From CAZGNZ01 sp964527215 (GTDB taxonomy: Bacteria > Fidelibacterota > Marinisomatia > SCGC-AAA003-L08 > JACNLC01): a stretch of DNA of 7,838 nucleotides. Under the pieces are notes generated by a model. That model saw only the letters and a program-made list of their open reading frames with translations, searched no databases and was not told the DNA's origin. The stretch is from the NCBI GenBank assembly GCA_964527215.1, contig CAZGNZ010000072.1, positions 1 to 7,838 on the forward strand, read 5' to 3'. Each line of letters begins with the position of its first letter. Position 1 is the stretch's first letter. Position numbers and translations under genes: made by a program. This document shows positions 1-5,329 of this stretch, in pieces.

Positions 1-42
1 TATCAATTAGTTATACACCATTTTTCAAGTGAGAAATGTTAA

Positions 43-592
43 TTAGTGATATAATAATTTTTTATTTCGCCGCCACGCCAAATGGCGGATTTCCAACAAG
101 CGGCGGGGAATGCACCCAGTTACACTCGTCCGCCCACTGGCGGATTCACTGGTTGATTTCCGGTTTTTCACCGCAGTTGCTTCCAAAGTGTTTCCAGTAA
201 CATTCAGCCTGAAATTGGAATACGGCGCACCGTTCATACCCACTGCATCACGACTACAGCTGCCCAGTGAGAATTTGTACTCCAAAGGAAATCCTTCTTC
301 AATCCGAAACATCCCCTCCCCGATTCCTGGGCTGCGCAGCTTTCTCTGCACCGTCCCGGTTTCCCGGTTTCCCAGATACTCATGATTGCCCGTGATGTAA
401 GGATTCCTGCTGTCTTTCGTCAGATTGGTATTGAGCAGAATAGGCACAGTTAGGTGTGTCCCAAGATGGTCCGGGACGAAATGAAACCAGTGATAGATAC
501 GGGCTATTTGTCATGATTACGGCCCCTTTTCCCTGTTCAGGATCAGCAAGCAAACGGCATTTGTCTGTTTTCTTATGATGGATGAAGCGGTC
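43..592 (-). pseudogene. Decayed 3' end of a class C beta-lactamase-type serine hydrolase fused to a starch-binding-like (CBM20-like) domain
   Basis: On the minus strand one frame (592 to about 506) encodes LLADPEQGKGAVIMTNS, which closely resembles the segment after the third active-site motif in class C beta-lactamase-related serine hydrolases. That frame then loses similarity. The next frame, open from 510 after a TGA at 513-511, resumes with QIARIYHWFHFVPD, which matches the usual last helix of the family (EIAR-x-Y-x-W-P-D-F). So a frameshift separates two halves of one domain. The second frame runs on to a stop at 45-43 through a carbohydrate-binding fold: ITGNHEYLGN, then EGFPLEYKFSLGS, then APYSNFRLNVTG. 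At four places where this fold normally has tryptophan the codon is CGG, GGG, TGT or CGG (residues R, G, C, R). The serine-lysine active-site region is absent; upstream sequence stops at the CHAT gene. A short active CBM protein is possible but unlikely given the tryptophan losses. The upstream limit is approximate. Confidence 0.6.
70..144. repeat. Pair of short CCGCC/GGCGG palindromic repeats (REP-like)
   Basis: Two hairpin-forming repeats lie 40 bases apart. The first is CCGCCA (70-75) facing TGGCGG (83-88) across a 7-base loop. The second is TCCGCC (129-134) facing GGCGGA (139-144) across a CACT loop. Both right arms continue as TGGCGGATT, so they appear to be copies of one element. They sit at the very 3' end of the decayed hydrolase, past the end of recognisable homology. 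Short mobile palindromes of this kind are often found at gene ends and in decaying DNA. Whether they recur elsewhere in the genome cannot be seen here. Confidence 0.45.
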
Positions 593-780
593 TGCGGAGT
601 CTGGGACAGCTGTATGACGCCCCGGTTGATAATACCGTTTTCCGAAGGTGGGTAAGGGCTGGATGAGCGGTCATGGCAAGGTCGTTGATTGTATTTTGTC
701 AGTCGTCGATAATGATCCGGCATACTCCTCCTGACAGCCGGGCTCTGCCAATATACTTCAAGCAATAATAATACAGTGAG

Positions 781-2424
781 TTAGCGAAATCTGTCTTTTA
801 ACCATTCCTGGCCTGGACTTACAAAATTATAGGTGGTGTCAGCTGTAACAGTGAGTTGGCTGTCGTAGACACCGGTACCCGTTCGTACAATAAAGCGATG
901 CGGTTTGTCATCCACTGCAAGTACCACTGTGTCACCCGCAAACTGGAGTTCCGATCCCTGTATCATCACTCTGCCTTCAGGATATCCAAGGTTGGAAAAT
1001 TTTATGATATGCAGCATATCCGGAATGAGGTTAACAATAAGACTGTCTGATTGCACCGGCTGAATTTTCATCATGACCGTATCCGTGACGATTCCTGATA
1101 TCTGATCCGCCGAAATTAGACGAACGCCGGAAGTATCTTTGGCGAACTGATAAATCCGGGAAGCGTATCCGGTATTCCGGACTTCAAGCTGCTGACTGTT
1201 TTTCAATGGCATAATCAACGGGGTTTGTCCCGCCAGATGATTATCCACAAACACGGGTGCCCCGGACGGAACGGATGAGATCGCTATTCTACGGACGGCG
1301 TACTCGTTCAGGCTCCAGTTCCTGAGCCCAAACATTGCGGCGGTTAATACTCCAAAAGCAAATAGGAATGAAACCATTTTAAGGATTCGCTTCCCGACAG
1401 AGACGGGCAGTTCAAGAAATTCTGCATTGCCATATAGAGTATATGCCATCCAGGTCAGATCGTGCCAGCCATATTTGTGAATATGTTTTTTTCGCGCATG
1501 GTTCAGCGCTTCCCCGGGACGACCGTTCTTTGCCAGCTTGTGATAAAACGCAATCGCGAAATCAGCAGCCTGCATCGTGGGGATATCCATTACTGTCGCC
1601 AGATATGTCTGAACCCCGCTGTCCAGAAATGACCGGATAAATCCACCTTGGTCCGCTGAAGCAGGTTCACCGCAGGAATTGCTGAAAATGAATCGCGGTA
1701 CCCGGCTCAGCTGCCGGATATCCCTTGCTCTAAACACCTCGGATTGGTACAGCTGCCAGCCGCTGTCATCTTTTCCGCTGTTTACAAAATGACCGGAAAA
1801 ATGAAACAGTGTGTGATCAGCCAGCAGTTCGGTAAGATAATAACGATCCACTTCCCGTCCAAAAACGGGACCGGTCACGGAGGTTGCCGGCTGGACGTCC
1901 TCTGCAATGGCAAAACACTCGTCTCGAATGCTTTGTTCAAGATTCGAATCCTCCATTGGATTTCCAACAATGGCCAGTTCATCATTTACGGGGGGATTTA
2001 TTGCGGTTTCGGTAACTGGTCCGCTTGCAGCAATCTGACGGCTGATGATGAAGATTTCCCAAAGAAAATGGGTTCCGTTGTACAGATTTTCAATGGGCAG
2101 TGAAGCCAGTTCCTCGTCCAGTATCACGTTTAATTCTGAATATCTATGTTCATTCGGACGAACCGTCAGATGCGTCCCCAACTCACCCATCAGTTTTCGA
2201 AACAGAGATTGTGACCGGTTTTTCAGCCGGGCCAGCAGGTTTTCGTTAGCCCCCTGAACCAGGAACTGTTTAGGAATGGATTGCGTGATTTCTCTTAAAA
2301 GGGAGGAAAGATCTGAGATTTGAACTGTATGGTACTGACGGACAGCCCGATACTTGAGTATGCTGCTCTCTAAAGCAATTCGAATCTGCTGATTGTCTGA
2401 TTTTTGAACTTCCAGTCTGATCAC
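781..2424 (-). CDS. Membrane-anchored CHAT-domain (caspase-like) putative protease with C-terminal PEGA domain
   Basis: A 547-residue protein starting at GTG, 27 bases after the anti-sigma-like gene. Residues about 95-335 form a CHAT domain. It opens with the typical LDEELASLPIENL and ISRQIAASGP, then has the catalytic histidine in LFHFSGHF (His212) and the catalytic cysteine in IFSNSCGEP (Cys251). Both caspase-type dyad residues are therefore present and proteolytic activity is plausible. The first 95 residues do not look like the TPR repeats common in this family. A single hydrophobic helix (about 350-367) follows. Then comes a PEGA domain (about 380-427) with the signature SSVPSGAPVFVDNHLAGQTP, and a further beta-rich stretch to the C terminus. 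With no signal peptide, the simplest topology is CHAT in the cytoplasm and PEGA outside. It is the last gene of the sigma/anti-sigma-like operon. CHAT proteins are known caspase-superfamily proteases acting in signalling and defence; the substrate here is unknown, and the neighbouring anti-sigma-like protein is the obvious candidate. Confidence 0.88.
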   Translation of the reverse strand: MIRLEVQKSDNQQIRIALESSILKYRAVRQYHTVQISDLSSLLREITQSIPKQFLVQGANENLLARLKNRSQSLFRKLMGELGTHLTVRPNEHRYSELNVILDEELASLPIENLYNGTHFLWEIFIISRQIAASGPVTETAINPPVNDELAIVGNPMEDSNLEQSIRDECFAIAEDVQPATSVTGPVFGREVDRYYLTELLADHTLFHFSGHFVNSGKDDSGWQLYQSEVFRARDIRQLSRVPRFIFSNSCGEPASADQGGFIRSFLDSGVQTYLATVMDIPTMQAADFAIAFYHKLAKNGRPGEALNHARKKHIHKYGWHDLTWMAYTLYGNAEFLELPVSVGKRILKMVSFLFAFGVLTAAMFGLRNWSLNEYAVRRIAISSVPSGAPVFVDNHLAGQTPLIMPLKNSQQLEVRNTGYASRIYQFAKDTSGVRLISADQISGIVTDTVMMKIQPVQSDSLIVNLIPDMLHIIKFSNLGYPEGRVMIQGSELQFAGDTVVLAVDDKPHRFIVRTGTGVYDSQLTVTADTTYNFVSPGQEWLKDRFR

Positions 2425-2451
2425 GCTGGAATTTTAAGGGCTTTTACTTAT

Positions 2452-3123
2452 TCAGGAAAAATCCATTTTTATAATACCAATATCAATTCTGCCCAGCGAT
2501 ACAGTTACATCATACCTGCCGGGGTCAAGAAATCTGACCGGTGTACAGCCGGTTGAATCTGTCAGAGCTTCGAAAATTTTTTCATTATCCCGCCGCAGAT
2601 AAAAACGGCCGTTCTTTATCTTCCCGCCGTGGTTATCCAGAAATGTAAAAAATACGGATTGACCGACTGTTTCGTGCTGGACATTGCAGTACACATCGTA
2701 GGGAGGTATCTGTGACCGAAACACCTGCAGCCGGACATCCTGCCCCCGGGTGGACATCTGATATAAATTTGATGTCGGCAGGAGCCATTCCTGTCCTTTC
2801 ACAATTTCCATGATCCGACCGCTGGATCGAATAATCAAATCCATTAAAACGGGCTGCTGCAGATGAAGTGTCTTAAGCAGACTGCTGCTGAGTTCAAAAG
2901 GCGGTTCAACAGCAGGTTTTGAACGGATCAACGCCCTCAGTCGGGTGATTTCATCAATCAGTTCAGGTTTCTGCAGGATCAATTGCTCGATGTGCTCTGT
3001 TTCCCCTTCTGAAAGCTGATTTTCTGCATACGCGAGGATATCTTCCTCGTTCAGATCAGTGATGGGCTTTTCTTGGTTCAGAAGGTGCCCCAGCGTTTTT
3101 AATTGTGATTCCAGATTCTTCAT
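2452..3123 (-). CDS. Soluble anti-sigma-like protein with C-terminal beta-sandwich domain
   Basis: A 223-residue protein starting at ATG, 22 bases after the sigma gene and upstream of the CHAT gene. Residues about 21-66 (EEDILAYAENQLSEGETEHI and on to ELIDEITRLRAL) follow the helical pattern of zinc-finger anti-sigma N-termini: an E-E-x-I-x-x-Y x-x-x-x-L-S helix, then a helix that normally ends in Cys-x-x-Cys. Here the zinc ligands are missing; the matching segment reads ILQKPELIDE. No membrane helix is visible, unlike many ECF anti-sigmas. The segment around 91-116 (VLMDLIIRSSGRIMEIVKG then EWLLP) is an amphipathic linker. Residues about 150-210 look like a carboxypeptidase regulatory or transthyretin-like beta-sandwich, with ALTDSTGCTPVRFLDPGRYD and VTV. 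Position between the sigma factor and the CHAT protease makes it the probable sigma-binding partner. The family is assigned by pattern only, so the anti-sigma role is an inference. Confidence 0.65.
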   Translation of the reverse strand: MKNLESQLKTLGHLLNQEKPITDLNEEDILAYAENQLSEGETEHIEQLILQKPELIDEITRLRALIRSKPAVEPPFELSSSLLKTLHLQQPVLMDLIIRSSGRIMEIVKGQEWLLPTSNLYQMSTRGQDVRLQVFRSQIPPYDVYCNVQHETVGQSVFFTFLDNHGGKIKNGRFYLRRDNEKIFEALTDSTGCTPVRFLDPGRYDVTVSLGRIDIGIIKMDFS

Positions 3124-3145
3124 ACCGCATTAATGGACGGGCGGT

Positions 3146-3730
3146 TCAATTGTTTTCTTGCATCAGGAGATTTAATTTTTTCAGAGTCCGGTTTTTCAGA
3201 CTGCTGACGGTGTTCAGCGGACGATCCAGATGTTGGGCAATCTCACGTTCTTTCATCCCCTGAAAATAATACAGATCAATGATATGCTGTTCTTTTTCAT
3301 TCAGCTGACGGACAGCCCACATCAGGGTAATGGAATCGCATTCATCCAGTCGGTCTTGGACCGGCAGTGTTTCTTCGAAATTACGTTCATCTCCCGGCCG
3401 TTCATTTTCACGTCGGACAGAGCCGGAATATCGAACATAAGCGGAGCCCAGATAATCTTTTACAATATTGATCACAATCCGGTAAAGGTAAGTAGTGAAT
3501 TGGGATTCACCGTTCCACATTCGGATTCGCCGGGCATTATCTTCAAAAAGTTTCAGATAAACTGTCTGGAAAAGATCATTCATTTCGACATCACTGAGTC
3601 CGTCAAAAGTATGGAGTGCGCCATATATGTATTTCTGGCTCAGCTGCACAAATCGGCGTTTTGCGGCAGTATCCCCAGCAAGGACCTCATCAATCAGGAC
3701 CTTATTAATAACATAAATTTCTTTCAACAT
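3146..3730 (-). CDS. ECF-family RNA polymerase sigma-70 factor
   Basis: A 194-residue protein with the two-domain ECF layout and no region 1 or 3. Region 2 covers about residues 28-95, with the core-binding and -10 recognition stretch MNDLFQTVYLKLFE and then QFTTYLYRIVINIVKDYL. An acidic, low-complexity linker follows (about 100-135). Region 4 is about 138-190, with LNEKEQHIIDLYYFQGMKER and then the helix-turn-helix EIAQHLDRPLNTVSSLKNR, which would contact the -35 element. It is the first gene of a three-gene operon with the anti-sigma-like and CHAT genes. No strong Shine-Dalgarno precedes its ATG. ECF genes often drive their own operon, which would put a self-recognised promoter in the gap between 3731 and 3797, but I cannot define it by eye. 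The ECF subgroup was not assigned. Confidence 0.93.
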   Translation of the reverse strand: MLKEIYVINKVLIDEVLAGDTAAKRRFVQLSQKYIYGALHTFDGLSDVEMNDLFQTVYLKLFEDNARRIRMWNGESQFTTYLYRIVINIVKDYLGSAYVRYSGSVRRENERPGDERNFEETLPVQDRLDECDSITLMWAVRQLNEKEQHIIDLYYFQGMKEREIAQHLDRPLNTVSSLKNRTLKKLNLLMQENN

Positions 3731-3797
3731 AAGGTTATAAAATTACTTGATTAAAAAGTTTTTCATTCATATTTTTTTCCATCTCCAGGCATTAAAT
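3731..3797. promoter_or_regulatory. Divergent AT-rich promoter region between the sigma operon and the AbrB-like gene
   Basis: These 67 bases separate the divergent starts of the sigma factor (3730) and the AbrB-like regulator (3798). They are rich in A and T runs, and both transcription units must begin in or near here. On the minus strand a TATAAC lies just before the sigma start and could be a -10 element, but it is too close to the ATG for a leader of normal length. On the plus strand an AGG (3787-3789) lies 8 bases before the AbrB-like ATG. AbrB-family proteins typically bind AT-rich DNA, so autoregulation is plausible. No exact operator was identified. Confidence 0.4.
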
Positions 3798-4259
3798 ATG
3801 AGACCAATAAGGGTAAAAATCAAGAAGATCGGTTCCCGCCTGTATCTGCGGGTACCGAAAATGATTGCTGAACATTTTCACATAATGGATGAAGATGAAA
3901 TGGAAATTTCCATCCACTCTCATACTGCTCAGATTCAGCGTGAGCTGTGGGAAACCGAGCCGGATGACATTCGAAGTGTGAAAATCCCCATTAATCATGA
4001 AGCCATTGGTCAGAATCAATACAACCGGATTTATATTCCGGTTCGTTTCCGGTTTTTTTTCCCGCCGCATGGTATTGATTTCCTGATGCGAACCAATGCC
4101 GGCAACATCCGGACGCATCTTACCGCCGATGGTTTCCTAAAAAAAGACATTCGTAAATGGTTCAATTTCAACGGTCCCCTTGGACCCGGTGATCAGCTTC
4201 AGTTTAAAAGCGTAACCGGAGAACTGAATATTTATGAATTGAATTATATTAAGGTCTAA
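3798..4259 (+). CDS. AbrB/SpoVT-like transcriptional regulator with an extra C-terminal domain
   Basis: A 153-residue protein, taking the ATG at 3798. A TTG start at 3747 would add a hydrophobic Phe-rich leader that does not fit the family, whereas from 3798 the swapped-hairpin domain begins at once. Residues 4-40 (IRVKIKKIGSRLYLRVPK, then a helix, then DEDEMEISI) match the AbrB pattern of two strands, R-[VI]-P-K turn, helix and acidic-turn strand. After a linker, residues about 73-140 form a second domain. It has NRIYIPVRFRFFFPPHGI, an IRTHLTADG hairpin and a KWFNFNGPLGPGDQLQF close. This resembles B3 or EcoRII-N-like DNA-binding folds, but that reading is tentative. It is divergent from the sigma operon and heads a plus-strand set with the small membrane protein and the selenoprotein. 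It could be a transcriptional regulator or an antitoxin-like protein; no toxin partner is visible. Confidence 0.7.
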   Translation: MRPIRVKIKKIGSRLYLRVPKMIAEHFHIMDEDEMEISIHSHTAQIQRELWETEPDDIRSVKIPINHEAIGQNQYNRIYIPVRFRFFFPPHGIDFLMRTNAGNIRTHLTADGFLKKDIRKWFNFNGPLGPGDQLQFKSVTGELNIYELNYIKV

Positions 4260-4293
4260 ATTTTCCCTGTTCCAGCAGGAGAAATTGAGATCG

Positions 4294-4467
4294 ATGGTTC
4301 AAACATTTCTGTTTGTTTTCTTTATCGTGCTGTCCGGGATAGGTGTTTGGATGATTCGCCGCAAATCTGGAAATCATGATGCTGATTATATCCTTAAAGC
4401 CATGGGGTGGGTTCTCCTCCTTATTGGTGCATATGGGATACTGGACTCCTTTAGGGTATTCAACTGA
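4294..4467 (+). CDS. Small two-helix membrane protein of unknown function
   Basis: A 57-residue protein taking the ATG at 4294. An in-frame TTG at 4285 lies only 3 bases after an AGGAG and would add three residues, so the start is not certain. Residues about 4-21 and 35-51 are hydrophobic helices separated by a basic loop (IRRKSGNHDA), and both ends probably face the same side. It starts 34 bases after the AbrB-like gene. Its TGA (4465-4467) overlaps the ribosome binding site of the selenoprotein gene, so the two are probably co-translated. I do not recognise the family. Confidence 0.6.
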   Translation: MVQTFLFVFFIVLSGIGVWMIRRKSGNHDADYILKAMGWVLLLIGAYGILDSFRVFN

Positions 4468-4469
4468 GG
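4466..4469 (+). promoter_or_regulatory. Ribosome binding site of the selenoprotein gene, overlapping the upstream stop codon
   Basis: GAGG is followed by five T residues and then the ATG at 4475. Its first two bases are the last two of the TGA ending the small membrane protein. The arrangement predicts translational coupling. It fixes the start of a gene that would otherwise be overlooked because of its internal TGA. Confidence 0.6.
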
Positions 4470-4474
4470 TTTTT

Positions 4475-4699
4475 ATGCTGGTGGAAATAGAATTCTGTGT
4501 AATATGAAACTATCACCCTGAATTTGACCGTGTGTCAAAACTGATACGTTCCCGGCAGCCCAATGCCGACATTACAGGGAACCCCTCGCCGCCCCGCACC
4601 GGCGCTTTTGAAGTGACCATAGACGGCAAACCGATTTTTTCCAAGTTCAATCAGGCGCGTTTCCCAACAGACGAAGAAGTACTCAGCTGGGTCAGCTGA
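4475..4699 (+). CDS. Rdx/SelW-type selenoprotein with CxxU motif (in-frame TGA at 4505-4507 read as selenocysteine)
   Basis: Reading from ATG 4475 through one TGA to the TGA at 4697-4699 gives a 74-residue protein, a normal size for the Rdx (SelW/SelT/SelH) thioredoxin-like family. It begins MLVEIEFCVIU, with U the TGA codon. The motif Cys8-x-x-Sec11 falls at the end of the first strand, exactly where this family carries CxxC or CxxU, and NYHPEF follows, like the NY-x-P of SelW-like proteins. The C-terminal half is well preserved: NPSPPRTGAFEVTIDGKPIF, then SK, then ARFPTDEEVLSW. These are the family's G-x-FEV strand, the GK-x-IFSK strand and the last helix. No other stop or frameshift interrupts it. 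A good ribosome binding site precedes it and a SECIS-like hairpin follows the TGA. Such proteins are small thiol or selenol oxidoreductases whose partners are poorly known. The alternative is a pseudogene in which TGT, TGC or TGG mutated to TGA; coincidence at that exact codon makes this less likely. The Sec machinery (selA, selB, selC) is not in the window. Confidence 0.8.
4511..4546 (+). promoter_or_regulatory. Candidate bacterial SECIS element downstream of the selenocysteine TGA
   Basis: Starting 3 bases after the TGA, TATCA (4511-4515) can pair with TGATA (4542-4546). Inside this, after an internal loop, TTTGAC (4523-4528) pairs perfectly with GTCAAA (4534-4539), closing a 5-base apical loop CGTGT (4529-4533). 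The loop begins 21 bases after the TGA and has a G at its second position plus a GU step. This fits the general description of bacterial SECIS elements: a stem-loop just 3' of the UGA inside the coding region, with a G early in the apical loop, bound by SelB. The pairing was found by eye and not folded computationally. Confidence 0.55.
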
Positions 4700-5001
4700 C
4701 AATTTGTCCTGCAGCTGAGTCGCATTTAACAACCTGCGCCCTCAGTGCGTGGGTATGGCCAAAGGACTGCGCCCAGTGTTGGATGCGGCAGAAAAAAATA
4801 CGGTGCTCTTCAGAAATACCGGACAACGAGCAAGACTGTCCGCTGCTTATTACCAACCACCTTGGGAGGTGGATAATCAGAATTCAGCAATTTTCTGTTT
4901 CAGCACAGCTGTCGCCGGTCTTTATGAGAAATAAACTCTGACAGGCTGTCGATCCTGCTGTTTGGCAGATATTTTGTCGCCATGCCGCTCATGGAGGATA
5001 T
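4700..5001. other. Region without a recognisable gene
   Basis: About 300 bases follow the selenoprotein. Short frames exist on both strands, but none shows a convincing family pattern or ribosome binding site. One perfect hairpin, CCACCT (4857-4862) and AGGTGG (4867-4872) with a TGGG loop, is present; no T-run follows it, so it is not a classic terminator. A direct echo of CTGCGCCC occurs at about 4734 and 4768. The end of the region carries the ribosome binding site GGAGG (4993-4997) of the next gene. Confidence 0.5.
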
Positions 5002-5235
5002 ATGATACAATTTGATTATAATTCGTTTTCACAGTATTTCCGTCCCAAAGTGCATTCATCCTGGTTGCCGGTAGCCAAGGTTGGCGGAATATTTATCCTT
5101 ATCGGATTACTGGTTCTGCTTCTGAAACAGCTGCTGATTGCGGTCATTTCTGCGGGCCTTATCGGTATCGGGATATTTATCCTGACCGTAGCATTCAGGA
5201 TCTGGTATGCTCAGCGGGACCGCTATTATCAGTAA
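5002..5235 (+). CDS. Small two-helix membrane protein of unknown function
   Basis: A 77-residue protein with a clear start: GGAGG at 4993-4997, four bases, then ATG. Residues 1-27 are polar and aromatic and probably cytoplasmic (MIQFDYNSFSQYFRPK). Two hydrophobic helices follow at about 28-41 and 44-64, with little more than a Lys-Gln turn between them. A charged tail (IWYAQRDRYYQ) ends the protein. The tight hairpin would put both ends on one side of the membrane. It lies 300 bases after the selenoprotein and points toward the M48 peptidase gene, which is on the other strand. I do not recognise the family. The good ribosome binding site and membrane-protein composition support a real gene. 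Confidence 0.65.
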   Translation: MIQFDYNSFSQYFRPKVHSSWLPVAKVGGIFILIGLLVLLLKQLLIAVISAGLIGIGIFILTVAFRIWYAQRDRYYQ

Positions 5236-5262
5236 AGAGTACCGCAGCACCCTGCAGTATCA

Positions 5263-5279
5263 GAAGCATTGCTTCCTTT
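5263..5279 (+). terminator. Weak possible terminator after the small membrane protein
   Basis: GAAGC (5263-5267) and GCTTC (5271-5275) form a short stem with an ATT loop, followed by CTTTG. It lies 27 bases past the stop at 5235, in the gap between two convergent genes where a terminator is expected. The stem is short and the T-run poor, so the call is weak. Confidence 0.25.
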
Positions 5280-5313
5280 GTTACTGACAGCGGTTCAAAC
5301 GGGATGAAGGGTG

Positions 5314-5329
5314 AACGGTCTTAACCGTT
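5314..5329. repeat. Inverted repeat over the M48 peptidase stop codon
   Basis: AACGGT (5314-5319) and ACCGTT (5324-5329) form a perfect 6-base stem with a CTTA loop that contains part of the minus-strand stop codon (5321-5323). It could act as an RNA hairpin at the end of the M48 transcript. No T-run follows on the minus strand. Confidence 0.3.

Noticed and set aside
43..447. Intact 134-residue carbohydrate-binding protein starting at GTG 447
   Set aside because: The homology runs upstream of the GTG and into another frame, and four structural tryptophans are lost, so a pseudogene fits better than a free-standing gene.
517..765. 82-codon minus-strand frame after the CHAT gene
   Set aside because: Its sequence has no protein-like pattern, and an overlapping frame carries the hydrolase homology. 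A good AGGAGG lies before an internal ATG, but with only three bases of spacing. It is probably a by-product of the decayed gene.
4505..4507. TGA as an ordinary stop or nonsense mutation in the Rdx gene
   Set aside because: It is the only break in the frame, sits exactly at the family's Sec/Cys site, is followed by a SECIS-like hairpin and has a good ribosome binding site upstream. It remains the main alternative until the Sec machinery is confirmed.
4535..4732. 65-codon minus-strand frame opposite the selenoprotein
   Set aside because: It is the reverse-strand shadow of the Rdx coding sequence, which has far better family support.
4724..4780. Integron attC-like site (ATTTAAC ... GTTGGAT)
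   Set aside because: Both ends fit the loose core patterns, but the inner arms do not pair with each other. The nearby CTGCGCCC echoes are direct, not inverted. A chance match is more likely.
4749..4934. 61-codon plus-strand frame after the selenoprotein
   Set aside because: No ribosome binding site, no family pattern, and it crosses a perfect hairpin. A parallel frame has several Cys residues suggesting a zinc finger, but no start or known motif supports it.
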